Assembly (NCBI GenBank): GCA_001730095.1
Contig: MDLF01000063.1
Coordinates: 124,001-188,000 of the forward strand
Source of the DNA: Rhodobacteraceae bacterium (ex Bugula neritina AB1)
GTDB lineage: Bacteria; Pseudomonadota; Alphaproteobacteria; Rhodobacterales; Rhodobacteraceae
DNA length: 64,000 nucleotides
Reading direction: 5' to 3'
The notes under the pieces were generated by a model. The model was not told the DNA's origin and ran no database searches. It saw only the letters and a list, made by a program, of their open reading frames with translations. This document shows positions 1 through 8,959 of this stretch, in pieces. The translations under genes were made by a program, and so were the position numbers. Numbering within the stretch: position 1 is the stretch's first letter; the number at the start of each line of letters is the position of its first letter.

Positions 1-969
1 ATGCAAGGCGAGGGTAAATCCGGCCGTAGGCAGCCCTTCAGCCTCGCGTTCGGCGTTGAACGCACGAATTTTGCCGCAGAGCTCATTCGCGGCAGCAAGG
101 GCCGCATGGGCATCTTCCTCGATGCTGCCAAGGTTGAACATGGTCAGCATGCCATCGCCCATGAATTTGAGGATATTGCCGCCATGGGCCTGAATCGTTG
201 CAACAGCCAGACCAAAGTATCCATTGAGCATATCGATCAGATTTCCGCTTGGCAGCCGTTCAGCCAGCTCGGTGAAGCCTTTTAGGTCGAACAGGCAGAT
301 CACAGCATCAATTTCTTGTGAAGATCCCCGCCGGATTTCACCTGACAGCACCCGGCGGCCCGCGTCGCGTCCCAGGTAAATCTGCAGGAGATCACTGGCA
401 ATCTGCCGGTTGGACGACGACTTTAGCGCCAGCCCCAGATGCGGCAGCGTGGTGCGGATCAGATCCAGTTCGCGACTGGAGAAGCCACCTGTGCGGTCGG
501 TTGTCCAGGAAACCAGGATACCTTCACCTGGACGGGTCGGATCCGTCGGTTTTTCCTCCAGCGAATGGAACCGCAGCCCGGCAGTGAAATAGTCGGTCGC
601 ACCGGCCTCATAGAGTTCATACAGGATCGGAAACTCGAACGGCGGGCCGCCTTCCAGTTGCACACGAATATCCGGCAAGCCCTGCTCCAGCATCCGGAAG
701 AAAGGGCTGTTCAGCCATTCCTCCCCCGGGACATCCTGATACTCATAATGCTGACTGGTGATGCTCTCGCCACGGGTCCAGCGGATGCCGATACCACCGA
801 ACTCCGGATGATACGCACGCTGAGCCAGGTGAAAACGCATCAATGGCACACCGGCTTCGGTCAGTCGCCGGCAATAGCCATCCAGCAACTGCTGCTGGCT
901 GCTGCCTTGCAGGCCTTGTTCCATAAGCCAGGCAATCAGCGGTCCGGAATTGACATCAATCTGCATCAT
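1..969 (-). CDS. class III adenylate/guanylate cyclase, 3' end cut by window edge
   Basis: The frame is open from an ATG at 969 to the window edge, so 323 codons are visible and the C-terminus is missing. An AAAGGTG ribosome site precedes the ATG. The first roughly 200 residues are a soluble sensor-like region I cannot assign. The last 90 residues are a class III cyclase domain: both metal-binding aspartates are present, in VICLFDLKGFTELAE and ILKFMGDGMLTMF. The enzyme would make cAMP or cGMP from ATP or GTP in the cytoplasm; the substrate-determining residues lie beyond what I can judge. No membrane segment is visible, unlike the second cyclase at 39182. It is co-oriented with the downstream-in-coordinate MarR gene but 52 bases apart. 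Confidence 0.85.
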   Translation of the reverse strand, partial: MMQIDVNSGPLIAWLMEQGLQGSSQQQLLDGYCRRLTEAGVPLMRFHLAQRAYHPEFGGIGIRWTRGESITSQHYEYQDVPGEEWLNSPFFRMLEQGLPDIRVQLEGGPPFEFPILYELYEAGATDYFTAGLRFHSLEEKPTDPTRPGEGILVSWTTDRTGGFSSRELDLIRTTLPHLGLALKSSSNRQIASDLLQIYLGRDAGRRVLSGEIRRGSSQEIDAVICLFDLKGFTELAERLPSGNLIDMLNGYFGLAVATIQAHGGNILKFMGDGMLTMFNLGSIEEDAHAALAAANELCGKIRAFNAEREAEGLPTAGFTLALH

Positions 970-1020
970 GTATTCACCTTTTGTCCCGCTGCCTTATCTG
1001 GGTATTCCACCCTTGGATGT

Positions 1021-1461
1021 CTATGGGTCGATCTCTGCTAAATTGCGCAGCATACAGCGCAAAATTGCAACCTCGCCAGAGCTGAAGCGAGCACACATCT
1101 TTGCGTCAAACGCCAGCGCATGTTCCCGCAGGTCTTTGTATGCTGCTTCTCCCGCTGCAGTGAGTGCAAGATGTTCGGCACGGCGGTCGTTTTCATCGCG
1201 TGTGCGGGTCACAAAACGCTTTTCAGACAGCTTGGCCACCGCCCGGCTGATCTTGGTCTTGTGGATCTTGGCCCGGTTGCCGATCTCCTTGGCTGTCATC
1301 TGACCATAGTTGCCCAGATGGAACAGCACCCGCCATTCGGTGCGTAGCATCCCGTAGCGGTTCTTGTAATGCGTCTGGAACCCCAGCGAACTTTCCTCCG
1401 CTGCACGGTTCAGCAGGTAGGGCAGAAAATCCTGCAAGGCAAAATCATCTTTTTCGTTCAT
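1021..1461 (-). CDS. MarR-family transcriptional regulator of the homogentisate cluster
   Basis: 146 residues, the usual MarR length, with the winged-helix core around [20 protein letters not shown] (about 55-75) followed by a wing with [21 protein letters not shown] chose ATG 1461, preceded by AGAGGGGA; a longer frame to 1554 would run into hmgA on the other strand. It is divergent from hmgA across 71 bases containing an imperfect palindrome, so inference is that it represses hmgA and itself and is released by an aromatic intermediate. MarR proteins often govern aromatic catabolism; the actual ligand is not shown by sequence. Confidence 0.88.
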   Translation of the reverse strand: MNEKDDFALQDFLPYLLNRAAEESSLGFQTHYKNRYGMLRTEWRVLFHLGNYGQMTAKEIGNRAKIHKTKISRAVAKLSEKRFVTRTRDENDRRAEHLALTAAGEAAYKDLREHALAFDAKMCARFSSGEVAILRCMLRNLAEIDP

Positions 1462-1480
1462 TTTCGTCCCCTCTCCCTTG

Positions 1481-1500
1481 TTGGTTACAAAAACAACTAA
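1481..1500. promoter_or_regulatory. candidate MarR operator between marR and hmgA
   Basis: TTGGTTACAAAAACAACTAA is an imperfect inverted repeat with six-base arms (TTGGTT and AACTAA, one mismatch) around eight bases. It lies in the short divergent gap, 33 bases before hmgA and 20 before the MarR gene, so a dimer bound here could block both promoters. The pairing is seen directly; the function is inference from position. Confidence 0.45.
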
Positions 1501-1532
1501 TATCCCGCAAGCAGCAAGAGGAGAAACACGCG

Positions 1533-2888
1533 ATGAATCGGCCCGCCGATCCACATGATATGATCCAGGCGCCCTCGATCACGGGGCTGCACGAGGGCTA
1601 TATGCCCGGGTTTGCAAACGACTTTGAGACTGAGGCTTTGCCCGGGGCGCTGCCGCAGGGCATGAACAGCCCGCAGAAATGCACCTATGGCCTTTACGGC
1701 GAACAGCTGAGCGGCACCGCCTTCACTGCGGACCAGCCAGAGCGAACCTGGTGCTACCGCATCCGCCCGTCGGTCAAACATTCGCACCGTTATGAGAAAA
1801 TCGACCTGCCGCATTGGAAGTCGGCGCCCTGCGTCGATCCGGATGTGATCTCTCTGGGCCAGTACCGCTGGGATCCGGTACCGCATTCGGAAAAGGGGCT
1901 GACCTGGCTCACCGGTATGCGCACGATGACCACTGCCGGCGATGTAAACACCCAGGTCGGCATGGCCAGCCATATCTATCTGGTAACCGAGTCGATGGTG
2001 GACAGCTACTTCTTCTCGGCCGACTCCGAACTGCTGGTGGTCCCGCAGGAGGGCCGTCTGCGTTTCGCAACCGAGCTGGGCATCATTGACCTGGCGCCAC
2101 AGGAAATCGCCATAATTCCGCGCGGGCTGGTCTACCGTGTCGAGGTACTAGAAGGCCCCTGTCGCGGTTTTGTCTGCGAGAACTACGGCCAGAAATTCGA
2201 GCTTCCGGGCCGTGGCCCGATCGGTGCCAATTGCATGGCCAACCCGCGCGATTTTAAGGCGCCGGTGGCAGCATTCGAAGACCACGAGGTGCCTTCGACC
2301 GTGACCATCAAGTGGTGCGGCCAGTTCCATGAGACCAAGATCGGCCACTCGCCGCTGGATGTGGTCGCCTGGCACGGCAATTACGCGCCTTACAAATACG
2401 ACCTGACCACTTATTGCCCGGTCGGCGCGATCCTGTTCGACCACCCGGATCCGTCGATATTTACCGTGCTGACCGCGCCATCGGGCGTGCCGGGCACAGC
2501 CAATATCGACTTTGTGCTGTTCCGAGAGCGCTGGATGGTGGCCGAAGACACCTTCCGCCCGCCGTGGTACCACAAGAACATCATGTCGGAGTTGATGGGC
2601 AATATCTACGGCCAGTATGATGCCAAGCCACAGGGTTTTGTGCCGGGTGGCATGTCCCTGCATAACATGATGCTGCCGCATGGGCCGGACAAAAATGCGT
2701 TCGAGGGCGCATCGAACTCCAACCTGGGCCCGGAGAAGCTGGAGAACACCATGTCCTTCATGTTCGAGACCCGCTTTCCGCAGCATCTGACAGCCTTTGC
2801 CGCCAAGGAGGCACCGCTGCAGGATGACTACATCGACTGCTGGAGCGATATCGAGAAGAAGTTCGACGGCACGCCCGGCCTGAAATGA
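1533..2888 (+). CDS. hmgA: homogentisate 1,2-dioxygenase
   Basis: 451 residues, full length for the family. It opens the ring of homogentisate with O2 to give maleylacetoacetate, the central step of tyrosine/phenylalanine breakdown. The iron ligands correspond to His347 and Glu353 in [11 protein letters not shown] and His383 in MLPHGPDK, matching the His/Glu/His triad of the human enzyme. The ATG at 1533 follows AAGAGGAG. It heads a seven-gene plus-strand run ending with maiA and faces the MarR gene. Cytoplasmic. Confidence 0.97.
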   Translation: MNRPADPHDMIQAPSITGLHEGYMPGFANDFETEALPGALPQGMNSPQKCTYGLYGEQLSGTAFTADQPERTWCYRIRPSVKHSHRYEKIDLPHWKSAPCVDPDVISLGQYRWDPVPHSEKGLTWLTGMRTMTTAGDVNTQVGMASHIYLVTESMVDSYFFSADSELLVVPQEGRLRFATELGIIDLAPQEIAIIPRGLVYRVEVLEGPCRGFVCENYGQKFELPGRGPIGANCMANPRDFKAPVAAFEDHEVPSTVTIKWCGQFHETKIGHSPLDVVAWHGNYAPYKYDLTTYCPVGAILFDHPDPSIFTVLTAPSGVPGTANIDFVLFRERWMVAEDTFRPPWYHKNIMSELMGNIYGQYDAKPQGFVPGGMSLHNMMLPHGPDKNAFEGASNSNLGPEKLENTMSFMFETRFPQHLTAFAAKEAPLQDDYIDCWSDIEKKFDGTPGLK

Positions 2889-2890
2889 AA

Positions 2891-2965
2891 TGGTGAGGGG
2901 GCGCTGCCCCCTCTGGGCCGGACCGGCCCATTCACCCCCGGAGTATTTCCGGAAAGATGAAAAGG
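2891..2965 (+). repeat. intergenic hairpin pair with GGAGTATTT...AAGATGAAA tail
   Basis: The hmgA-fahA gap holds GGGGGCGCTGCCCCC (6-base arms) and GGGCCGGACCGGCCC (6-base arms), then CCCCGGAGTATTTCCGGAAAGATGAAAA. The same tail, inverted, lies after fahA at 4257-4290. I recall very similar tails as frequent between genes in Rhodobacteraceae; that recollection is unverified here. It may be an mRNA end or stabiliser. Confidence 0.5.
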
Positions 2966-2993
2966 GTCTGCGGATCCAGAAACTGGAGACACG

Positions 2994-4250
2994 ATGCCTC
3001 TGCTGAAATCCTGGGTGGCCTCGGCCAATGATGCGGCCCATCCGTTCCCGCTGAACAACCTGCCTTATGGCGTCTTTTCCGTTGATGGCGACGACCCGCG
3101 CTGCGGCGTGGCTATCGGCGACATGATCCTGGACATGCGAGCCGCCGAAGAAGCCGGTTTGGTCCGGCTGGGCGATGCGCCGCTATTCGACGTGCCCTAT
3201 TGGAACGACCTGATGGAGGAAGGGCCGGCAGTCTGGGCCGCATTGCGCAACCGTTTGACGGCATTGCTGTCCCAGGGCGCAGCTGAGCAGGAGAAACTGG
3301 AACCTCTGCTGATTGCTGCAGAGGATGCCGAACTGCACATGCCCTTTGCGGTCAGTGAATACACCGACTTTTACGCCGGCAAGAACCACGCCTTTAACGT
3401 CGGCACCATGTTCCGCGGGCCGGAAAACGCACTGCCGCCGAACTGGCTGCATATCCCGATCGGCTACAACGGGCGGGCGTCATCCGTTGTCGTCTCCGGC
3501 ACTGATGTGCGCCGCCCCTGGGGGCAATTGAAAGGCCCGAATGATGACCAGCCTAGGTGGGCGCCCTGTGCCCGGTTTGATATCGAGCTGGAGGTTGGCG
3601 CAATCGTCGGCACGCCCTCCGATGGACCCATCACAGTGCAGGAAGCCGATGACAACATCTTTGGCTATGTACTGCTGAACGACTGGTCGGCACGCGACAT
3701 CCAGGCCTGGGAATACCAGCCGCTGGGTCCCTTCCAGGCCAAAGCCACCGCCACTTCGATCAGCCCCTGGATCGTCACCAAACTGGCGCTGGCGCCTTTC
3801 CGCTGTGCCACGCCGGAGCGCGAAGTGGAACTGCTAGAGCATCTGCGGGATTGCGGGCCGATGCTCTATGACATCGACCTCGAAGTCACCATGGCGCCGG
3901 ATGGCAAGGACGCGACCACAATCGCGCGGACGAACTACAAGGAAATGTACTACTCCGCAGCGCAGCAGCTGGCGCATCACGCGACCTCAGGCTGCCCGAT
4001 GAATGCGGGCGACCTGCTGGGTTCCGGCACCATTTCCGGCTCCGTGAAGGAAAGCCGCGGCTCGCTCTTGGAACTCAGCTGGGGCGGCAAAGAGCCGCTG
4101 ACGCTGGCAACCGGCGAAGAACGCTCTTTCATCGCCGACGGCGACACACTGACCCTGAAAGGCGCGGCCAAGGGCGATGGCTATACCATCGGATTTGGTG
4201 ATTGCACCGGCACCGTCCGCCCCGCGCTGGACGACCCGTTCAAGAGATAA
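2994..4250 (+). CDS. fahA: fumarylacetoacetase
   Basis: 418 residues, the usual size for bacterial FAH. It hydrolyses fumarylacetoacetate to fumarate and acetoacetate, the last step of the homogentisate pathway. Seen: the N-terminal SH3-like part (to about 115), then the catalytic fold with DFYAGKNHAFNVG, the metal-binding acids in FDIELEVGAIVG, and LNDWSARDIQAWEYQPLGPF. The ATG follows CTGGAGA. It is 105 bases after hmgA, with hairpin elements in the gap, and upstream of an MBL-fold gene; all are co-directional. Confidence 0.97.
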   Translation: MPLLKSWVASANDAAHPFPLNNLPYGVFSVDGDDPRCGVAIGDMILDMRAAEEAGLVRLGDAPLFDVPYWNDLMEEGPAVWAALRNRLTALLSQGAAEQEKLEPLLIAAEDAELHMPFAVSEYTDFYAGKNHAFNVGTMFRGPENALPPNWLHIPIGYNGRASSVVVSGTDVRRPWGQLKGPNDDQPRWAPCARFDIELEVGAIVGTPSDGPITVQEADDNIFGYVLLNDWSARDIQAWEYQPLGPFQAKATATSISPWIVTKLALAPFRCATPEREVELLEHLRDCGPMLYDIDLEVTMAPDGKDATTIARTNYKEMYYSAAQQLAHHATSGCPMNAGDLLGSGTISGSVKESRGSLLELSWGGKEPLTLATGEERSFIADGDTLTLKGAAKGDGYTIGFGDCTGTVRPALDDPFKR

Positions 4251-4256
4251 GCTCCG

Positions 4257-4290
4257 CTTTTCATCTTACCCAAAATACTCCCGCCGGAGG
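4257..4290 (-). repeat. inverted second copy of the GGAGTATTT...AAGATGAAA tail
   Basis: On the minus strand the sequence reads GGGAGTATTTTGGGTAAGATG then AAAA, the same tail as at 2938-2965 but inverted, so the two copies face each other across fahA. It sits in the 82-base gap between fahA and the MBL gene. Confidence 0.5.
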
Positions 4291-4332
4291 CTCCCATACC
4301 CTCCTCCGGCGCACCGCTGAAAGGACAGGCAC

Positions 4333-5283
4333 ATGGCCAAAGCATTCGCGTCCCAAGGGGACTTGACGGAAAAGAAGACCACCTTCGACGAGATCGGCGA
4401 GGGACTTTTTGCTTTCACCGCCGAGGGCGATCCGAACTCCGGCGTCATCATCGGCGATGACTCTGTGATGATTGTCGAAGCGCAGGCCACCCCACGGCTG
4501 GCGAATAAGGTGATCGAATGCGTGCGGTCGGTGACAGACAAGCCGATCACTCATGTGGTGTTGACCCACTATCACGCGGTACGGGTTCTGGGCGCCAGTG
4601 CGTTCGGCGCGCAGCAGGTGATCATGTCGAATGCCGCCTACAACATGGTGCTGGAGCGCGGACAGGAAGACTGGGACAGCGAATTCCAGCGTTTCCCGCG
4701 GCTGTTTGAAGGCCATGAAAGCATTCCCGGCCTCACCTATCCCACCACAACTTTCACCGATCAGATGACCGTTTTCCTGGGCAGCCGCCGGGTTGACATC
4801 AAGCAGATCGGCCGCGCCCATACTGCGGGCGATGCGGTGATCCATGTGCCCGACCAGAACGTTATGTTCACCGGTGACATCGTCGAATACCACTCGGCCT
4901 GCTATTGCGGAGACGGCCATTTCGCCGATTGGGGCCAGACCCTCGACAACATCAAGGCCTATGACGTGGACGCGATTGCACCTGGCCGCGGCGATGCGCT
5001 GGTGGGCAAGGAGATGGTCAATGCCGCCATTGAAAACACCCGAGACTTCGTCGAGAGCAGCTACCGCCCGGTTCAGCGCATCGCCGCGCGCGGCGGCTCG
5101 CTGAAAGAGGCCTGGGACGCGGTACGCGCGGAATGCGACCCCAAATTTGCGGACTACGCAATCTACGAACACTGCCTGCCTTTCAATGTCGCCCGCGCCT
5201 ATGACGAAGCACGCGGCATAGCACACCCCCGCATCTGGACTGCCCAGCGCGATCTGGAGATGTGGGACGCCCTGCAGGGCTGA
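4333..5283 (+). CDS. MBL-fold hydrolase-like protein with altered metal motif
   Basis: 316 residues with a metallo-beta-lactamase fold. The usual HxHxDH metal motif is changed: THYHAVRVLG is seen where THxHxDHxxG is expected, so the Asp-His pair is Val-Arg. Later ligands are recognisable in GRAHTAGDAV and FTGDIVEYHS. I recall HYHAVRVLG-type proteins beside hmgA elsewhere, so this may be a family trait rather than damage. No reaction can be assigned; the position inside the homogentisate operon suggests a role on an aromatic acid or thioester. ATG 4333 follows AAGGACAGGCAC. Confidence 0.85.
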   Translation: MAKAFASQGDLTEKKTTFDEIGEGLFAFTAEGDPNSGVIIGDDSVMIVEAQATPRLANKVIECVRSVTDKPITHVVLTHYHAVRVLGASAFGAQQVIMSNAAYNMVLERGQEDWDSEFQRFPRLFEGHESIPGLTYPTTTFTDQMTVFLGSRRVDIKQIGRAHTAGDAVIHVPDQNVMFTGDIVEYHSACYCGDGHFADWGQTLDNIKAYDVDAIAPGRGDALVGKEMVNAAIENTRDFVESSYRPVQRIAARGGSLKEAWDAVRAECDPKFADYAIYEHCLPFNVARAYDEARGIAHPRIWTAQRDLEMWDALQG

Positions 5284-5483
5284 GGCCCGTCTTGGGAACT
5301 GTCCGGGGAACAGTTTCAGAGCCGAAAGGGCGGAGCCCTGGCAAATTTGCATCCGGGGCGGTTTGATCCAGATCGTGTCGCCCCAGCAGAACCTGTGAGA
5401 CGCTAGACCATCCTCTCGGCGCGCCCATGCCGGGAAATGGTGAAGCTGTGCCTGCGGGCACCCGGAATTTGGGAGGAGACCTG

Positions 5484-7094
5484 ATGAACAAGATCTTTGA
5501 AGTCCCGTTGTACCCCTATGCACGCCATGCGGATCAGGATGCCGCGGCGCCTGTGCGCCGCAAGGTGGTGGTGATCGGAGCCGGTCCCATCGGTCTGGCG
5601 GCTGCTATCGACCTGGCGAGCCAAGGCACCGAAGTGGTGGTACTGGACGACAATGACAAGGTGAGCTTTGGCTCCCGTGCGATCTGCTTTGCCAAGCGCC
5701 CCTTGGAAATCCTCGACCGGCTCGGCTGCTGCCAGCCGATGGTGGACAAGGGTGTGCAGTGGAACGTTGGCAAGGTCTTCTTTGACGACCGTCAGGTCTA
5801 TGACTTCAACCTGCTGTCCGAAGACGGCCACAAACGCCCCGCATTTATCAACCTGCAACAGTATTATTTTGAAGAGTATCTTGTGAACCAGGTCCGCGAG
5901 TTGCAGGAGCAGGGCGCACCGATCGAAATCCGTGGCCGTAACAAGGTCTCGGCCATCGGCACCCATCCCGGCCATGTGACGCTGGAAGTTGACACGCCCG
6001 AAGGCTCCTACAATCTGGAAGCCGACTGGCTGATTGCCTGTGACGGTGCCGGCTCCCCCACCCGGCAGATGCTGGGGCTGGATTTCGTCGGCCGGGTGTT
6101 TGAAGACAACTTCCTGATCGCTGACGTGGTCATGGAGGCGGATTTCCCGACTGAACGCTGGTTCTGGTTCGATCCGCCGTTCAACAAGGGCCAGTCGGCA
6201 CTGCTGCACAAACAGCCCGATGGGGTTTGGCGTATTGACCTGCAGCTGGGCTGGGACATCGACAAAGAGCGCGAGAAGCGGCCCGAAAACGTGATCCCGC
6301 GGCTGCAGGCGATGTTGGGCGAGGATGTGAAGTTCGAGCTGGAATGGGTCTCGATCTATACCTTCCAATGCCGCCGGATGGAGCAGTTCCGCCATGGCCG
6401 GGTACTGTTTGCAGGCGACGCAGCGCATCAGGTTTCGCCCTTCGGCGCCCGTGGTGCAAACTCCGGCGTGCAGGACACCGACAATCTCTGCTGGAAGCTG
6501 CAGCTGGTGATCGACGGCAAGGCACCGGAAAGCCTGCTCGACAGCTACAATGCGGAGCGTATTCACGGCGCCGATGAGAACATTCTGAATTCTTCCCGCT
6601 CCACCGATTTCATCACGCCCAAGTCGGAAATGAGCCGGGTTCTGCGCGATGCGGTTCTGGACTTGTCCGAACAGTATGAATTCGCCCGCCCCCTGGTGAA
6701 CTCCGGTCGGCTGTCAGTGCCTTGCACCTATGATGGATCTCCACTGAACTCAGCTGATGCTTTGGACGGGCCAGAACGGACCCGCCCCGGGTCTTCCTGC
6801 CCTGATGCACCGCTGGGCGATGGGTTCCTGTTGGACCGGTTGGGCGGCAAGTTCGTGCTGCTGACCATCGACGCCGACGCGCCCGATGAAATCGAGGAAG
6901 CCGGCATCAAAGTCACCCGTCTGGCATTGTCGGTAAAGGACGACAAGACCTTGGCGCTGAAGGAACGTTACCTGGGCAAGCATGAAAGCGGCGTCTACCT
7001 GATCCGCCCGGACCAGCATGTCGCGGCCCGACGCCCCAGCTTTGACGAAAACCAGTTCCGGCAGGCAATCCGCCGGACCATCGGCAAGGAGTGA
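5484..7094 (+). CDS. FAD-dependent aromatic-ring monooxygenase (MhpA/PheA type)
   Basis: 536 residues. The N-terminal dinucleotide motif VVVIGAGPIGLAAAIDLA and the second FAD motif GRVLFAGDAAHQVSPFGARG (about residue 305) identify a group A flavoprotein hydroxylase of the FAD_binding_3 family; a thioredoxin-like tail follows from about 440. It would hydroxylate a phenol using NAD(P)H and O2. Lying between fahA and maiA, inference is that it makes homogentisate from a hydroxyphenylacetate or acts on a related substrate. ATG 5484 is chosen because GGGAGGAGA precedes it; a longer frame from 5427 has no ribosome site. The 200-base gap before it contains AACTGT-N7-ACAGTT (5297-5315), possibly an internal promoter region. 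Confidence 0.92.
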   Translation: MNKIFEVPLYPYARHADQDAAAPVRRKVVVIGAGPIGLAAAIDLASQGTEVVVLDDNDKVSFGSRAICFAKRPLEILDRLGCCQPMVDKGVQWNVGKVFFDDRQVYDFNLLSEDGHKRPAFINLQQYYFEEYLVNQVRELQEQGAPIEIRGRNKVSAIGTHPGHVTLEVDTPEGSYNLEADWLIACDGAGSPTRQMLGLDFVGRVFEDNFLIADVVMEADFPTERWFWFDPPFNKGQSALLHKQPDGVWRIDLQLGWDIDKEREKRPENVIPRLQAMLGEDVKFELEWVSIYTFQCRRMEQFRHGRVLFAGDAAHQVSPFGARGANSGVQDTDNLCWKLQLVIDGKAPESLLDSYNAERIHGADENILNSSRSTDFITPKSEMSRVLRDAVLDLSEQYEFARPLVNSGRLSVPCTYDGSPLNSADALDGPERTRPGSSCPDAPLGDGFLLDRLGGKFVLLTIDADAPDEIEEAGIKVTRLALSVKDDKTLALKERYLGKHESGVYLIRPDQHVAARRPSFDENQFRQAIRRTIGKE

Positions 7095-7099
7095 TCAAG

Positions 7100-7315
7100 A
7101 TGACCAAAGACCAGCTGATCCTGACCCCGAACATCAATGGCGCCGATGATTTCTACGCCGATCTTCTGGCCGCACATGAAGGTCTTAGCAAAGCTGAAAG
7201 TGATGCGCTGAACGCTCGCCTTGTGCTGGTACTGGCCAACCACATCGGAAAACGCGCGGTCCTGAAACAGGCGCTGGCCGCAGCCGCGCTGAAACCTGGG
7301 GAGGATACCGCTTGA
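7100..7315 (+). CDS. DUF2783 small protein
   Basis: 71 residues, in the range for DUF2783. The family is found beside FAD aromatic monooxygenases, as here. No catalytic motif is visible; a helical subunit or partner of the preceding monooxygenase is the likely role. ATG 7100 is preferred to GTG 7091 because AAGGAG (7086-7091) lies eight bases before it. Its stop overlaps the start of the VOC gene, indicating translational coupling. Confidence 0.85.
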   Translation: MTKDQLILTPNINGADDFYADLLAAHEGLSKAESDALNARLVLVLANHIGKRAVLKQALAAAALKPGEDTA

Positions 7316-7854
7316 AGATAGAACAGATCCACCACGTCGCCTACCGCTGCAAGGACGCCAAAGAGACAGTCGAGTGGTACAACAAGATGCTGAAGATGGA
7401 CTTTGTCCTGGCAATTGCCGAGGATCAGGTGCCGTCGACACATGAACCTGATCCCTACATGCATATCTTTTTGGACGCAGGGAATGGCAACGTGCTGGCA
7501 TTTTTTGAGCTGCCGACCAAACCGGAGATGGATCGCGACCGCAATACACCTGTTTGGGTGCAGCACATTGCTTTCAAAGTGAAGGACCGCGAGACCCTGA
7601 TCCAGTTCAAAGAGCATCTGGAGGCCAATGGCGTCGAGGTGCTGGGTGTCACCGACCATTCGATCTTCCACTCGATCTACTTCTTCGACCCGAACGGCCA
7701 CCGGGTGGAACTGGCCTGCCCCGACCCAAAGGAAGAGGCGCTGCTGCAAAAGCTGGACACGGTGAAATGGGAAATGCTGGAAGAATGGTCCAGGACCAAG
7801 AAGGCTCCAAAACATGCCGATTGGCTGCACGCCAAGGAGTTGAAAAAGGCCTGA
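7312..7854 (+). CDS. VOC-family protein (glyoxalase/dioxygenase fold)
   Basis: 180 residues. It starts at TTG 7312, which overlaps the preceding TGA in TTGA and has GGGGAGG seven bases before it; no ATG lies nearby. The fold is vicinal oxygen chelate: metal-ligand positions fit His8 in IEQIHHVAYRC, His in VWVQHIAFKV and Glu in GHRVELACPD. Family members include glyoxalase I, extradiol dioxygenases and 4-hydroxyphenylpyruvate dioxygenase-like proteins. In this operon it likely acts on an aromatic or ring-cleavage product; substrate unknown. Confidence 0.88.
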   Translation: MKIEQIHHVAYRCKDAKETVEWYNKMLKMDFVLAIAEDQVPSTHEPDPYMHIFLDAGNGNVLAFFELPTKPEMDRDRNTPVWVQHIAFKVKDRETLIQFKEHLEANGVEVLGVTDHSIFHSIYFFDPNGHRVELACPDPKEEALLQKLDTVKWEMLEEWSRTKKAPKHADWLHAKELKKA

Positions 7855-7870
7855 TTGCTTCAGGCGTCAG

Positions 7871-7889
7871 GGCAGCCCGGCGGGCTGCC
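7871..7889 (+). other. intercistronic hairpin before maiA
   Basis: GGCAGCCC-GGC-GGGCTGCC is a perfect eight-base stem with a three-base loop between the VOC gene and maiA. No T-run follows, so it is more likely an mRNA-stability or attenuation element than a terminator. Confidence 0.45.
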
Positions 7890-7911
7890 TTCTCAGCACG
7901 GGAGAATACTG

Positions 7912-8544
7912 ATGGGCCGCACAATTCTTTATGACTATTGGCGTTCATCGGCCAGCTACCGCCTGCGCATCGCGCTGAACCTGGCCGGGATCGCATATAT
8001 TTCGGTCCCGGTTGATCTGGTCATGGGCGAACACAAGACCCCGGCGCATCTGGCCCGGAACCCGCAAGGCCTTGTTCCAGTGTTGGAAATCGACGGCCTG
8101 CGCCTGACCCAGTCGCTGGCCATTCTGGATTACCTGAACGAAACCAGACACCTTGGCTTCCTTCCCGAAGATCCGTCCAAGCGCGCCATGGCGCGCGCTT
8201 TGGCACAGTCGGTGGCGGTGGACGTGCATCCGGTCTGCAATCTCCAGGTCGCCAAACACGCCACCTCCCTGAGCGGCGGCGCGAAAGACATGCCACAAGC
8301 CTGGATGCAGCATTTCATCCGCCCTGGTCTGGAAGCCTTCGAGGCGCTTCTCGAGAACGTCCCCCAAGCCCCCTTTTGCACTGGCAGCACGCCGGGCCTC
8401 GCCGACATCTGCCTGATGCCGCAGCTTTACAATGCCCGCCGCTGGGAGGCCGATTTCTCTGACTTGCCCAGAATCTGCGCAGTCGAAACGGCTTGCGCCG
8501 CCCTCCCGGCTTTCGCCTCGGCCTTTCCAGAGCAACCCAGCTGA
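7912..8544 (+). CDS. maiA: maleylacetoacetate isomerase
   Basis: 210 residues, the zeta glutathione-transferase size. It isomerises maleylacetoacetate to fumarylacetoacetate using glutathione, linking HmgA to FahA. The N-terminal motif is YWRSSASYRLRIALNLAGI, where animal enzymes have SSC; Ser-Ser-Ala is seen in other bacterial members. The GSH domain ends near residue 80 with the TQSLAILDYL segment. ATG 7912 follows GGGAGAATACTG; a TTG further upstream is not credible. Last gene of the operon. Confidence 0.95.
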   Translation: MGRTILYDYWRSSASYRLRIALNLAGIAYISVPVDLVMGEHKTPAHLARNPQGLVPVLEIDGLRLTQSLAILDYLNETRHLGFLPEDPSKRAMARALAQSVAVDVHPVCNLQVAKHATSLSGGAKDMPQAWMQHFIRPGLEAFEALLENVPQAPFCTGSTPGLADICLMPQLYNARRWEADFSDLPRICAVETACAALPAFASAFPEQPS

Positions 8545-8922
8545 CCGGACGCCTGTGGCCGCCATATCAGCAAGATGTTTTTCCCTGCCTAGAAACAGGC
8601 GGGAGAAACACCGGCAGCCCTGCCATATTCTGAATATGCTGCTCTTCCCTCCTTGAGGGTCCGAGCAAAACAATGCGGGATCTCTTCCCGTTTCCAGGCC
8701 CAAACAGCCCAGCAGCGGGTCTGACGATTTGGGTACAGCAGGACATCGCTTGTGAACCGCCCGTCCAGTCAACCACGGAAATCCGCAGGGCTCTCAGCGG
8801 TCCAAGAGACGCCTTGCTCGCACACACTGCCCGCCTCACAGAACGATGCGCCGACCTCTTGGAAACACAAGAATTCCGATTGGCACGCATCAAGGATGTT
8901 TGCGCACTCGATAACTTCGGGC
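8545..8922. other. intergenic stretch without supported gene
   Basis: Between the convergent maiA and clpB genes. Open frames here have no ribosome site, no recognisable motif and poor codon periodicity. I see no terminator for the homogentisate operon here other than weak stems. Confidence 0.5.
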
Positions 8923-8950
8923 TGAAAAGCCCGCCTTCCTTGGCGGGCCT
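8923..8950 (-). terminator. rho-independent terminator of clpB
   Basis: On the minus strand GCCCGCC-AAGGAA-GGCGGGC (seven-base stem) is followed by TTTTC. It lies 40 bases past the clpB stop. On the plus strand the stem is followed by a mixed C/T run, so it might also stop maiA transcripts. Confidence 0.6.
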
Positions 8951-8959
8951 TCCTCTTTC

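Noticed and set aside
5297-5315. AACTGT-N7-ACAGTT before the FAD monooxygenase gene
   Set aside because: Short arms and no regulator linked to it; mentioned only with the gene.
4261-5523. 420-codon minus-strand frame over the MBL gene
   Set aside because: Shadow of the MBL-fold gene; no family motif and no ribosome site.
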